From Agromyces larvae (GTDB lineage: Bacteria; Actinomycetota; Actinomycetes; Actinomycetales; Microbacteriaceae): DNA of 64,000 nucleotides. The notes under the pieces were generated by a model, which saw only the letters and a program-made list of their open reading frames with translations, did no database searches and was not told the DNA's origin. Shown piece by piece: positions 55,472-63,747 of this stretch (position 1 is the stretch's first letter; every line of letters starts with the position of its first letter). The translations under genes were made by a program, and so were the position numbers. The stretch covers positions 1,426,001-1,490,000 of the forward strand of contig NZ_CP094528.1 in the NCBI RefSeq assembly GCF_022811705.1. The letters run 5' to 3'.

Positions 55472-55674
55472 CGCGGCACCACCTGCACGTAGACGACCCT
55501 CGGCACCGGGACCAGCACGAACCCGGCGATCTTCACCGGCTGCGACTCCTCCAGCGACTCCGCCTCGACCAACGTCACGAACGACCGCGTCGCCGACTCC
55601 ACCACACCGCGGATCGCGGTCTCCGACGTCGCCACGATCACCGTCCGACCGGTGAGCGTCTTCAGCTCGCGCAT
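55468..55674 (-). CDS. Small phage protein between TerL and portal, 68 aa
   Basis: ELKTLTGRTVIVATSETAIRGVVESATRSFVTLVEAESLEESQPVKIAGFVLVPVPRVVYVQVV has a small all-beta (SH3/Sm-like) pattern. Strong GGAGGGGG site and ATGA overlap with the portal start. Function unknown; common in actinophages at this position. Confidence 0.78.
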   Translation of the reverse strand: MRELKTLTGRTVIVATSETAIRGVVESATRSFVTLVEAESLEESQPVKIAGFVLVPVPRVVYVQVVPR

Positions 55675-55692
55675 GCAAGCCCCCTCCCGGCC

Positions 55693-57276
55693 TCAGACGA
55701 CGATCAGGTCGTGCTCCTCGTACGCCGACGCCACGACCTGCGGCTCCGGCCGCACATCGAGCCCGTACAGCGCATTCGCGAGCGACACCAGCCCGCCGAT
55801 ATCGACCACCGACGCGACCCGATCCCACACCCGCACCTCACCGAGCCGCCGCGTCGTCGCGCCGGCCGCAGCCACGTCCAACGCCGGTTGCCCGCGATGC
55901 CGGAACGAACGATCCCGAACCTTGTCACGCAGTCGCCCGGCCGACGCACCGAGCGCCGGACCGGCGATCTCGATCACCTCCAGGCCCGCATCCTGCAACG
56001 GCTTCGCGAACTCCGCCGCCGGGCACCCCCGGGTCTGCAACGCCACATGACGGATGCCCTGCTTCGCAGCCACCTTCACCGCATGGTCCACAGCCCACAG
56101 CATCCCCGCCCGCCGGGCGATCAACTCCCCGTGCGCCAACCCGTCATCACGGAACCCCGCGACCGACAGGTACGTGAACTTCCGATCCGCCGACGTGTCC
56201 AACCCGAGCACCATCGGCGACCCATCCGCGACCACCGACCACTCGTCCCGGCACTCCGACCAGCCCAGCCCGTCGAGGTATACGTCGAGCCTTGCCGTCA
56301 CCCACTGGCACAGCACTTCCGTCCGGTAGCCGGCTTCGGTCATCCCTCGGATATCCGCGAGTGCGGACTGCACCGTCATCGCGCCGTGCCCGATCGACGG
56401 ATTCGCCTGCAGGATCCCGTCGACGTCGTCGAGTGCACATCCTTCCGGCGCGGACCACTCGAACAGGCCGAGAGAAACGTCGTGGTGGTTTGCGAACTCC
56501 TCCGCAGACTGCACCCCCGACTCAACGTAACGCTCCCAATCGGCGATCGATTCGAGTCCGGCATCCCGCTGCGTACGGAGCACGACGGCTAGAGCGTCGC
56601 CCGCGTTCGAGATGCCCCACAGCTGACCCGACCAGAACGACTTGGTGGTCTGCGACACCGCGTTCCACGCCGCCCAAGTCTTCTGCTCGCGCATCTCGTC
56701 CATCAGCATCCTGGCGGCCGGCTTGCCTCGAGCGTTCATCGCCGCCCGGATCTCGTAGTGTGCCCGCGAGAGCGCGTAGATGCCTTCCTTCCCGTTCGTG
56801 TCGGACACCTTCGCGGTCGCCGCCTGCAGAGCCGGAAGTGCAAGCTCGGCCTCCTCTGCAGTGGCAGGGTCCGGGTCGCACCACATCTTCACGAGCGACC
56901 ACGGCTCCCGGGCAATATCGAGGTTCTGCGCGACACCGACGACCTTGAACTTCACCGGCGGCACCCGGTCTGGATGCCGCGCCGAGTCAACGAATAGCCA
57001 CCACGCAGCGAGCACCGACGCCAGCAACGTCTTGCCTTGCTGTCGGGCGACGAGCACGATCACCCGGCGGAAGCGGTAGCTGCCGTCCTCGAGGAGTTCG
57101 AGCGCGTGGATAAGCAGCCATTTCTGCCACGGGTACAAGACCACGCCGAGGATCACGGCAGCGAACTCGATCACCTCGAAGCCGAGGGACGTCTCCGGGG
57201 TGAGCTCCCGCAGCGGCTTCGTCCACAGACGAGGCTCGGTTCGGCCGAATGGTCGGCGCTGCATCGCCTTCGGCAT
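55693..57276 (-). CDS. Terminase large subunit
   Basis: 527 residues. ATPase: VLVARQQGKT (74-83, Walker A), ARMLMDEMREQ (about 188-198, Walker B/catalytic Glu). Nuclease domain begins near MVLGLDTSADRKFTYLSVAG (about 355), with the first catalytic Asp. It cuts concatemeric DNA and pumps it through the portal. Position after TerS and before portal is canonical. Confidence 0.94.
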   Translation of the reverse strand: MPKAMQRRPFGRTEPRLWTKPLRELTPETSLGFEVIEFAAVILGVVLYPWQKWLLIHALELLEDGSYRFRRVIVLVARQQGKTLLASVLAAWWLFVDSARHPDRVPPVKFKVVGVAQNLDIAREPWSLVKMWCDPDPATAEEAELALPALQAATAKVSDTNGKEGIYALSRAHYEIRAAMNARGKPAARMLMDEMREQKTWAAWNAVSQTTKSFWSGQLWGISNAGDALAVVLRTQRDAGLESIADWERYVESGVQSAEEFANHHDVSLGLFEWSAPEGCALDDVDGILQANPSIGHGAMTVQSALADIRGMTEAGYRTEVLCQWVTARLDVYLDGLGWSECRDEWSVVADGSPMVLGLDTSADRKFTYLSVAGFRDDGLAHGELIARRAGMLWAVDHAVKVAAKQGIRHVALQTRGCPAAEFAKPLQDAGLEVIEIAGPALGASAGRLRDKVRDRSFRHRGQPALDVAAAGATTRRLGEVRVWDRVASVVDIGGLVSLANALYGLDVRPEPQVVASAYEEHDLIVV

Positions 57277-57290
57277 CGGCCTTCCTCCGT

Positions 57291-57926
57291 TTACGAGATG
57301 CCGCGCGCCTTCCGGAAGGCTTGCAGGTCGGTCATGGCAGGTTCGATCGGTGGGCCTGCTGGCGCCGCTCGGGCGACGACGCCGATCGCGTCACGCGCAG
57401 CCGGCGTCGCGCCGAGCTTCTCGAGCACGTTCATCAGATGCGGAATCAGGTACAGCGCCTTCGTCACCTGCAGCGGGTCTCCGGTCGCGGTCGCGGCGTC
57501 GATCTGCTCGGCCACACGTCGCCCGGCCGCTACGGCGGCGGCATCGATCGTCGGGAGCGAGAGCGCCTTCACCGTCTCGTCGAACGCGTTCGTCATGACG
57601 CGCTGGTCGCCAGGGATGCCGGCGAACCGCATGCGCAGCTCCGACAACCGGAGCACCCGGTCAACCGCGGTGACGTCGCCTCTCACGGCCTTCCCCCACA
57701 GGCCCGCCTGCAGCCGGTCGAGCCGGTCGAGCTCGAGGCGGCGGATATCATTCGGGTCCTCCTGCAACGCGGCGGCCGACATGCCGGCGGCGATCGCGTT
57801 CTCCGTCGCTCTTACCGAGGCGAACCCCAGCTCCTCGCGGATCCGACCGACCGGGATGCCCGCGCGGCGAAGCTCGAGCGCGCTCTGCGCCCGTTTGGCG
57901 CGCTCTGCGGCGGTCAACTTAGGCAT
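57291..57926 (-). CDS. Terminase small subunit
   Basis: 211 residues. N-terminal helix-turn-helix RAGIPVGRIREELGFASVRATENAIAAGM, then an oligomerisation helix region. Recognises the pac/cos site and stimulates TerL, which follows 14 bp later. The ATG at 57926 with GGAGG was chosen over an upstream start; it overlaps the methyltransferase end by 8 bp. Confidence 0.82.
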   Translation of the reverse strand: MPKLTAAERAKRAQSALELRRAGIPVGRIREELGFASVRATENAIAAGMSAAALQEDPNDIRRLELDRLDRLQAGLWGKAVRGDVTAVDRVLRLSELRMRFAGIPGDQRVMTNAFDETVKALSLPTIDAAAVAAGRRVAEQIDAATATGDPLQVTKALYLIPHLMNVLEKLGATPAARDAIGVVARAAPAGPPIEPAMTDLQAFRKARGIS

Positions 57927-59169
57927 CGGCTGCCTCCGTGAAGTCGACCTCGACACCGTTCCGCATTGGCACGACGCCGGTGTGCTCCTGCCAGCGACGA
58001 CAGATGACGTCCGCGTAGCGCGGGTCGAACTCGACGAGCACCGCGATCATGCCGAGATGGTGCGCGGCGATCATGGTCGTGCCCGACCCGGCGAACAGGT
58101 CCAGCACCGTCCCGCCAGGCGGGCACGAGTTCCGAAGCATCCGCTCGATCAGCTCGACGGGCTTCATCGTCGGATGCACCGCCGAGCGCTTGGGCCGCGG
58201 CACCTCGAATACCGTCGACTGCTTGTTGTCCCCGAACCACCGGACCCCCCCCCGCCCGAGCCGGCCGGAACCCCCCGGCGTGAATCCGTACAACACGGGC
58301 TCGTGCCGGTAGTGGTAGTCGGACCTGCCCAGCACGAGCGAGTCCTTCACCCAGACGAACGTCTGGCGTACCCGCACTCCAGCCGCCCGCATCGCGGCCA
58401 GGAACTCCTCCCGACCCTGCTCTGGGTGCGCCACATACACCGGCGCGCCGGGGCGGCACACGTCAACAACGACACCCATCGCCGACGCCACCAGGGCGGC
58501 AGCCTCCGAGAACGACCCATCATTCTGGATCGACAGTCTCCGGTCGGTCTTCCCGACGTACTGCACCCCGTACGGAGGGTCCGTCCACACTGCATCTGGC
58601 ACATCCCCGTCGAGCATCGCCCGCACGCCGTCAAGGTCCGCTGCGTCACCGACGAGCAGCCGGTGCACGCCCAGCTGCCACACGTCGCCGGGAGCCGAGA
58701 TCGGGTCACCCTCAGCCAGGTCCGGCGCGTCGTCCTCGTCGGTCAGCGCCACCGGCTCGTCGAGCTCACGCAGCAGCGCCGCGAGATCTGTCGAAGAGTA
58801 CCCCGTGCCGGAGAGGTCGCCGGCTTCCTGCAGCACCGCGAGCAGGTCAGCGTCGTCGTACCCGCCGAGATCCGCGATCCGGTTGTCCGCCAGAACGATC
58901 GCGGCCGCGCGCTCCTCGTCAACGTCGACGAGCACCGCCGACATCGACTCCCACCCGAGCGCCTTCGCCGCCGCGAACGTGTGATTGCCCGCGAGAATCT
59001 CGTTCGGGCGCCCCGTCAACGAACCGGCGTTGACCACGATCGGCTTGTACTGCCCGTGCCGCTCGAGCGACGCCTTCAGGGCCTCGACGTCACCCCGACG
59101 CGGGTTCCGGTGGAACGGCAGGAGCTCCGCGAGCGGCAGATCGAGCACCTGTAGCGTGACGGATTTCAT
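57919..59169 (-). CDS. ParB-like domain fused to DNA methyltransferase
   Basis: 416 residues. Residues ~1-135 are a ParB/Srx-like domain (LPLAELLPFHRNPRRGDVEALKASLERHGQYKPIVVN, ILAGNHTFAAAKALGW). Residues ~155-410 are an N4/N6 beta-type methyltransferase with TDPPYG (196-201), HPTMKPVELI and DLFAGSGTT (357-365) for AdoMet. Such fusions are frequent in phages and probably modify phage DNA against host restriction. Ends overlapping terS by 8 bp. Confidence 0.92.
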   Translation of the reverse strand: MKSVTLQVLDLPLAELLPFHRNPRRGDVEALKASLERHGQYKPIVVNAGSLTGRPNEILAGNHTFAAAKALGWESMSAVLVDVDEERAAAIVLADNRIADLGGYDDADLLAVLQEAGDLSGTGYSSTDLAALLRELDEPVALTDEDDAPDLAEGDPISAPGDVWQLGVHRLLVGDAADLDGVRAMLDGDVPDAVWTDPPYGVQYVGKTDRRLSIQNDGSFSEAAALVASAMGVVVDVCRPGAPVYVAHPEQGREEFLAAMRAAGVRVRQTFVWVKDSLVLGRSDYHYRHEPVLYGFTPGGSGRLGRGGVRWFGDNKQSTVFEVPRPKRSAVHPTMKPVELIERMLRNSCPPGGTVLDLFAGSGTTMIAAHHLGMIAVLVEFDPRYADVICRRWQEHTGVVPMRNGVEVDFTEAADA

Positions 59170-59365
59170 CGCGGGTTGACTGCCTTCCGTGTGTGATGGG
59201 GGGGGGCCAGACCACGGCGGGGAGGGAGGACGCCTGCGGGCGGGAGGCAGTCCGGCGCCCGAACGCTGTGAGATGCGACCGCCCCTCCCCCCTTGGAGAT
59301 TCACCGTGCGGCGTCGACGCGGGGTGGTCCAGCGTTCTGTCGGGCGAAGGTGGGATGCTCGGTAC

Positions 59366-59572
59366 ATGGACGTCGACAGCTTGGAGACGCAGTGCGTTCG
59401 TGCACTGGCGGAGATCCCCGATCCCGTGAGCGTGCGCGACATCAGAATGCTGATCACACCGCGCCCTACCGAGGGCGCCGTGCTCCGCGCGCTGGCTGAG
59501 CTGGTCGATGCGGGGCGTGTGGCGATCGACAATCGCGGGCTGTTCCAGTTGCGGTCGCACAGCACGCGTTAG
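59366..59572 (+). CDS. Small winged-helix-like protein on the opposite strand
   Basis: 68 residues: DVDSLETQCVRALAEIPDPVSVRDIRMLITPRPTEGAVLRALAELVDAGRVAIDNRGLFQLR has the spacing of a winged helix (helix-turn-helix then beta hairpin). It lies antisense to the surrounding operon and converges with the HNH gene with a 4-bp overlap. Could be a regulator; unsupported beyond fold pattern. Confidence 0.62.
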   Translation: MDVDSLETQCVRALAEIPDPVSVRDIRMLITPRPTEGAVLRALAELVDAGRVAIDNRGLFQLRSHSTR

Positions 59573-59865
59573 GCCCAGGCCCGGCTCAGCAGCCCGAGCG
59601 GCGGGAGCGGTGACCCGTTGCCGCGTTGCCGGTTGCACAGCGAGTGCGACGGGCGGAAGTTCGCCGGGTCCTCGCGGAGCTCGGGGTGGGTGGAGACCGG
59701 GTAGTAGTGGTCGTTCTCGAAGCTGTCGTCGGTGGTGCCGTCGGGGACGGTGTAGTCGATGGGCATGCCGTCCATCCAGCAGGGTGCGTCGGTGGCTTCG
59801 CATTCGGCGCGGAAGTCGGCTTTGAGTTGCTTGAAGCGGCGGGTCTGCTTGTGGTGGCTGCTCAT
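59569..59865 (-). CDS. HNH endonuclease
   Basis: 98 residues with APCWMDGMPIDYTVP, FENDHYYPVSTHPELREDPANFRPSHSLCNRQRGN: the DH...N...H pattern of HNH nucleases. Small HNH proteins next to terminase genes often assist genome packaging. The ATG at 59865 follows GAGGG. Confidence 0.86.
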   Translation of the reverse strand: MSSHHKQTRRFKQLKADFRAECEATDAPCWMDGMPIDYTVPDGTTDDSFENDHYYPVSTHPELREDPANFRPSHSLCNRQRGNGSPLPPLGLLSRAWA

Positions 59866-59878
59866 CGGTGGCCCTCGG

Positions 59879-59962
59879 TCAGTGTGGGGCGGTGGCCCAG
59901 GCGATCAGGAGGATGAGGGCGACGGCGAGGGCGAAGAGGGTGATGGATCTGCGGGGGCTCAC
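59879..59962 (-). CDS. 27-residue single-span membrane peptide
   Basis: A GTG start overlapping the GNAT stop codon as GTGA, then SPRRSITLFALAVALILLIAWATAPH: three basic residues, one membrane helix and a short polar end. The tight overlap on one side and 13-bp gap to the HNH gene on the other support translation. Function unknown. Confidence 0.5.
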   Translation of the reverse strand: MSPRRSITLFALAVALILLIAWATAPH

Positions 59963-60354
59963 GTGTCGGCGGCGAGGAGGGACCAGACTTCGACGTCGGC
60001 CCAGGTGTGGCGGTCGCGGCGGGCTTGGCGTGCGGTGCCTTCGTACTGGAAGCCGACGGCTTGGGCGAGGTGGCGGGAGCGGTCGTTGCCGGGGGTGATG
60101 ACGGCGATGATGCGGTGTCGGTGCTCGAGCAGGGTGGGGAGCAGGAGGCGGACGGCTTCGCTGATGTAGCCGTGGCCGGCGTGCGCCGGGTCGGCGTACC
60201 AGGCGAGGTAGGCGGCGTCGTGTGCGGCGGCGGTGACGACGAGGAGGCCGACCTGCTGTCGGGTTGCGGTGTGCGTGATCGGGATCGCGGCGGATGAGCC
60301 TTGCCTGGTCGGGATGGGCACGTGGGGCAGTCGGACCCGATCCGTCGCGAGCAT
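59959..60354 (-). CDS. GNAT-family acetyltransferase-like protein
   Basis: 131 residues. QVGLLVVTAAAHDAAYLAWYADPAHAGHGYISEAVRLLLPTLLEH holds the acetyl-CoA loop and GHGYISEA helix typical of RimJ/RimL-type GNATs; IAVITPGNDRSRHLAQAVGFQYEGTARQ is the matching C-terminal motif. Target unknown; may modify a host protein. The ATG at 60354 was chosen where the family-like sequence begins. Confidence 0.82.
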   Translation of the reverse strand: MLATDRVRLPHVPIPTRQGSSAAIPITHTATRQQVGLLVVTAAAHDAAYLAWYADPAHAGHGYISEAVRLLLPTLLEHRHRIIAVITPGNDRSRHLAQAVGFQYEGTARQARRDRHTWADVEVWSLLAADT

Positions 60355-60416
60355 GAGCCATCCTTCGCGGGTGAGGGTGCGGTGATGGAGTCGAGACCGG
60401 GAGTTCTCGGCGGGGG

Positions 60417-60452
60417 GCGCGGCGAGGGGGTGACGAGCGCCCCTCGCCGCGC
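60417..60452. terminator. Long GC hairpin upstream of the GNAT gene
   Basis: GCGCGGCGAGGGG pairs perfectly with CCCCTCGCCGCGC around a 10-nt loop in the 236-bp gene-free gap. It could be a terminator or a regulatory leader of the downstream operon. Confidence 0.5.
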
Positions 60453-60524
60453 TGACCGCGGTCCCTTGGTGCAAGGGGCGGTCGTTCCCGAACGCCGAGG
60501 AAGGGCCTCGGGCGGGCATGCGAA

Positions 60525-60554
60525 GAGCCCCTGTCCTTGTGTGGGCAGAGGCTC
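60525..60554 (-). terminator. Terminator of the early operon
   Basis: GAGCC and GGCTC flank CTG/CAG and CC/GG pairs around TTGTGT, forming an interrupted stem 37 bp after the HTH gene stop; CTCGCTTAGCGAG (60552-60564) adds a second overlapping palindrome. Confidence 0.5.
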
Positions 60555-60590
60555 GCTTAGCGAGATCCTAGCGCAGGGGTGTGACATTCC

Positions 60591-60827
60591 TCAAATCATG
60601 CGGAAGTTTCGGCGCTTCTCGGTGACGCGGGCGCGGTACGCGTCGAGCAGATCCCAGTGGTCGATGACGACCATGCCGGCCACGATCCGGTGCGGCATCC
60701 CGTCGTCGAGCCAGCGACGGATGGTGCGCCGGGTGCGGCCGACCCGGCGGGCTGCGGCCGCGATCGTGTACGTCGGTTGGTCGCCGTCGACGAGCGGCGG
60801 CCGGCAGGTTCGCACCATGAGGGTCAT
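60591..60827 (-). CDS. Helix-turn-helix protein (MerR/excisionase type), 78 aa
   Basis: PTYTIAAAARRVGRTRRTIRRWLDDGMPHRIVAGMVVIDHWDLLDAYRARV is a winged helix of the HTH_17 type. Last gene of the replication/early operon. Could act as an operon switch or recombination directionality factor; its distance from the attachment site makes a regulatory role more likely. Confidence 0.78.
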   Translation of the reverse strand: MTLMVRTCRPPLVDGDQPTYTIAAAARRVGRTRRTIRRWLDDGMPHRIVAGMVVIDHWDLLDAYRARVTEKRRNFRMI

Positions 60828-60829
60828 CG

Positions 60830-61486
60830 TCACTCCAGCCATTCGAGGATCCCTGCGTACGAGTCTGCCGGGATCACGTGCCCGCAGGCCGAGCACCACA
60901 CCTGCACGTCGTGAATGTCCTCGCTGTTCCACTCGGCCGAGACCGCGGCGACCCCGCACGACGGGCACGGGCGTGGGTGCACGAGGCGGGGCGGGCGGGG
61001 TGCGAGCGGGTAGGTGCTGCGCAGGTCGCGGAGCATGCGGTCCACGTCGGCCCAGTACGATTGCGCGGCGCCCGGGTAGGAGCCGCCGTACTGTGCGATC
61101 AGGTCGTCACGAGCCGCGAGCCACAGGGTCTGCATCGCGGTGAGCAGGTGCGCGCCTTCCACGGTGGTGGATGCCTGGAAGCCCTGCGTTTCACGTGCGT
61201 TCGACCAGGCGATGATCGTGGCCGACGGCGGCGGGCTCTTCAACTGCTCGGACCAGTACCCGACCCAGTTGATCAGCTGGGCGTACACGCTGTCGGAGTC
61301 GTCGGCGGCGGTGATCCGCATCGGCGCCGCCCACTCGGGCAGCGTCTCGCCCTTCTCGGTGCGGCCGCTGATCGCGATCGCGCGGACGTGGGCGAGCAGG
61401 TCGGGTGCCTCCGTGAGGTTCCGGCGGGCACGGTGGCGGAGCAGGCGCAGTTCGGCCTGGTCTTCGGTCTCCGCGGTCAGGTCCAT
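60830..61486 (-). CDS. Phage protein with C-terminal zinc ribbon, 218 aa
   Basis: Helical N-terminal domain (about 1-165) with TLPEWAAPMRIT and QLINWVGYWSEQL, then RPCPSCGVAAVSAEW...VWCSACG, two CxxC pairs forming a zinc ribbon. The start overlaps the previous stop (TGATG). Early-region nucleic-acid-binding role is inferred. Confidence 0.78.
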   Translation of the reverse strand: MDLTAETEDQAELRLLRHRARRNLTEAPDLLAHVRAIAISGRTEKGETLPEWAAPMRITAADDSDSVYAQLINWVGYWSEQLKSPPPSATIIAWSNARETQGFQASTTVEGAHLLTAMQTLWLAARDDLIAQYGGSYPGAAQSYWADVDRMLRDLRSTYPLAPRPPRLVHPRPCPSCGVAAVSAEWNSEDIHDVQVWCSACGHVIPADSYAGILEWLE

Positions 61487-61731
61487 CACAGGATCTCGTC
61501 GCCCCGGATGTCTCGGGGCTGGTCGTTCCCCGCGGTCTCGGCGAGGTGTTCGCCGGCCTGCTCGAGGAGGTCGGCGGCGTGCGATGCGGCCGCGGCGAGT
61601 TCCCTCGCGAGCTCGAGGGCTTGGAGCGGTGAGTAGTCCGTGACCCGGCGCAGCTGCTCGAGCTCGACCCGGTAGTCGTCGTTGACGGTGACGGTCGCGA
61701 GCTCGACGACGACCTCGACGCGGATGCTCAC
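61486..61731 (-). CDS. Small early phage protein, 81 aa
   Basis: SIRVEVVVELATVTVNDDYRVELEQLRRVTDYSPLQALELARELAAAASHAADLLEQAGEHLAE: strand then long amphipathic helices, acidic overall. GTG start overlaps the upstream stop and its stop overlaps the next start. Unknown function. Confidence 0.72.
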   Translation of the reverse strand: MSIRVEVVVELATVTVNDDYRVELEQLRRVTDYSPLQALELARELAAAASHAADLLEQAGEHLAETAGNDQPRDIRGDEIL

Positions 61732-62027
61732 GAGCTCGGCTCCTCGTCGAACCCGTCATCGGCGTGGTCCTCGTCGGCGTCACCATCGAGGTCCGCGAAG
61801 CCGTCGACGATCCAGTCCGCGGCGGTCAGCAGGCCGACCTCGTTCAGCCGCGGCCCCATGCAGACCGCGAGGAGCAGTGCTTCCGCCCTCGTCAGCTGCG
61901 CCTCGCTCAGGTGAGCCCACCGCCCCCCGGCCGCGAGCCTGCCGCGCAGCTCATCGGTCTCCCGCTCGAGGCGCAGGATCTCCGCATTCGCGACCTCCAG
62001 CATCTCAGCAGCGTCATTCGCACCCAT
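61728..62027 (-). CDS. Early phage protein with N-terminal coiled coil, 99 aa
   Basis: GANDAAEMLEVANAEILRLERETDELRGRLAAGGRW is heptad-rich and should dimerise; the C-terminus is strongly acidic (DGDADEDHADDGFDEEPSS). GGAGGG precedes the ATG. It lies just after dnaB. Unknown function. Confidence 0.74.
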   Translation of the reverse strand: MGANDAAEMLEVANAEILRLERETDELRGRLAAGGRWAHLSEAQLTRAEALLLAVCMGPRLNEVGLLTAADWIVDGFADLDGDADEDHADDGFDEEPSS

Positions 62028-62041
62028 CTCGACCACCCTCC

Positions 62042-63376
62042 TCAGTCCGGCACGACGGGATCCCACCCGCCGAACCACGTCTGCGACACCACCCGGGCGA
62101 ACTGGCCCTCCCACAGCAGCGACCGCATCCCGGTGTTCCCGTGCCGGTTCTTCGACACGTGCACGTTCAACCGGTCACCAGGCCGGTCGTCCGCCTCGAG
62201 CTGACGCTGCAGCAGCAGCACCACGTCCGCGTCCTGCTCGATCGCACCCGACTCCCGCAGATCCGCGATCGTCGGCGCCCGCCGAACCCGGCCCACCGGT
62301 TCCCGGTTCAGCTGCGACAGCACCACGACCGGGCAGTCCAGTTCGCGGGCGAGGATCTTCATCTGCCGCGAGTGCTCGCCGACGACCTCCCACCGTGGCC
62401 GGCCGCGCTCCTGCGACGGCACCAGTTGCAGGTAGTCCACGACGACGCCGGCGCACCGCTGATGCTGCTGCCGCACCGCCCGGGCGAACGCGGTGATCTG
62501 CGAGATCGTCACCCCCGACCGGTCGTCGATGAACAGCGGCAGATGCTGCACCTCGTGCCGCACACCGGCGACCTTCACCCAGTCCTCGTCGGACAGCTCG
62601 TGCCGCGACATCGGCCCCAGGTGCACCTTCCCGCGGAACGCGACCAGCCTGGTGAGCAGCTGCTCGGTCGACATCTCCAGCGACGAAAACGCGACCGGGC
62701 CGGTGCCGGCGAGCTCGTGCGCGATCTGCACCCCGACCATCGTCTTCCCCTCGCCCGGACGCGCGCCGACCACGTACAAGCACCCCGGTCGCAGCCCGCC
62801 GATGTACTCGTTCACCTCACGCCACGGCGTCGGCACGAACCGCGGCTTCTGCGACAGGTCCTCGACGAAGTCACCGAACTTCGCGCCGATCGGCGCGAAC
62901 TCGACGAGCCGTTCCCGGCCCGCCGCATCCACCGCAGCACGGGCCGCTTCGATCGCGGCCGCAGGGTCCTCGTCGTCCGCGAAGCCGAGCTGCGTGATCC
63001 GGGCGCCGACGTCGATCAGGCGCCGCTTCACCGCCTTCGCCCGCACGATCTCCGCGTACCAGCCGGCGTTCGCCGCCGTCGGAACCTCGCTCGTTACCTC
63101 GGACAGCAGGCCCACCCCGCCGGCCCGCTCGAGCTGCCCGGTACGGGTCAGCTCATCGCTGACGGTGACCAGGTCCACCGGGTCGCCACGGTCGGCCAGC
63201 GCGGCGGCCGCAGCGAAGACGAGCTCGTGCCGGGGCACCCAGAAGTCCTCGGCCGATACCAGTGCCAGCACCTCGACCAGGGCCCGCCGCGACAGCAGCA
63301 TCGACCCGAGCACGCTCCGCTCGGCCTGCTCGTCGAACGGGGGCGTCCGCTGCCCGGCCGGGGCATCCGCCGTCAT
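62042..63376 (-). CDS. Replicative DNA helicase, DnaB type
   Basis: 444 residues. N-terminal DnaB domain (about 12-115: DEQAERSVLGSMLLSRRALVEVL), linker, then a RecA-like ATPase with GARPGEGKT (204-212), CAGVVVDYLQLV (Walker B, about 305-316) and the DnaB motif near SKNRHGNTG. Slightly short versus host DnaB, normal for phage. Unwinds phage DNA during replication together with the loader encoded upstream. Confidence 0.93.
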   Translation of the reverse strand: MTADAPAGQRTPPFDEQAERSVLGSMLLSRRALVEVLALVSAEDFWVPRHELVFAAAAALADRGDPVDLVTVSDELTRTGQLERAGGVGLLSEVTSEVPTAANAGWYAEIVRAKAVKRRLIDVGARITQLGFADDEDPAAAIEAARAAVDAAGRERLVEFAPIGAKFGDFVEDLSQKPRFVPTPWREVNEYIGGLRPGCLYVVGARPGEGKTMVGVQIAHELAGTGPVAFSSLEMSTEQLLTRLVAFRGKVHLGPMSRHELSDEDWVKVAGVRHEVQHLPLFIDDRSGVTISQITAFARAVRQQHQRCAGVVVDYLQLVPSQERGRPRWEVVGEHSRQMKILARELDCPVVVLSQLNREPVGRVRRAPTIADLRESGAIEQDADVVLLLQRQLEADDRPGDRLNVHVSKNRHGNTGMRSLLWEGQFARVVSQTWFGGWDPVVPD

Positions 63377-63378
63377 CG

Positions 63379-63747
63379 TCACGAGCCGTCCTCCGTCGTG
63401 AGCTGCTCGTACCGGACCCGCTGCGCCTCGACCCAGCCCGGGTCGTGCGCGTTGGACATCCACTCGTCGCGGGTCATGCCGAGCACGCCGAGCACCCGTT
63501 CGAACCGGTCGCGCTCGTAGTCGGCCATCCGGGCCTCCTCGGCGAGCGCGGCCCGGTCCCGGACGTCGGCCGGCATCACCTGCCGGGTCTCGTGCCGGTA
63601 GTGCTCGATCACCGCGCTGCGGGCGTCGTCCCTGTGGAGGTCGCCGACGACCTCGTGCCAGGCGTCGACCATCGGCTCGGTGACGATGATGCGGCTATCG
63701 AGCCGCGCGGCGAGCGCGAGCATCGTCGCGGTGTGCTTCTTCAGCAT
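63379..63747 (-). CDS. Probable helicase loader (G39P-like)
   Basis: 122 residues. HTATMLALAARLDSRIIVTEPMVDAWHEVVGDLHRDDARSAVIEHYRHETRQVMPADVRD follows the all-helical G39P/loader pattern (aromatic W after VDAW, RxxIxEH). The ATG at 63747 has GGAGGA ahead. Located directly before dnaB, 2 bp away, and overlapping the upstream gene by 53 bp, a replication-module arrangement. Confidence 0.7.
   Translation of the reverse strand: MLKKHTATMLALAARLDSRIIVTEPMVDAWHEVVGDLHRDDARSAVIEHYRHETRQVMPADVRDRAALAEEARMADYERDRFERVLGVLGMTRDEWMSNAHDPGWVEAQRVRYEQLTTEDGS

Noticed and set aside
59206..59214. Run of G residues after the methyltransferase start
   Set aside because: Considered as a phase-variation tract, but it lies in a noncoding gap upstream of the start with no promoter evidence.
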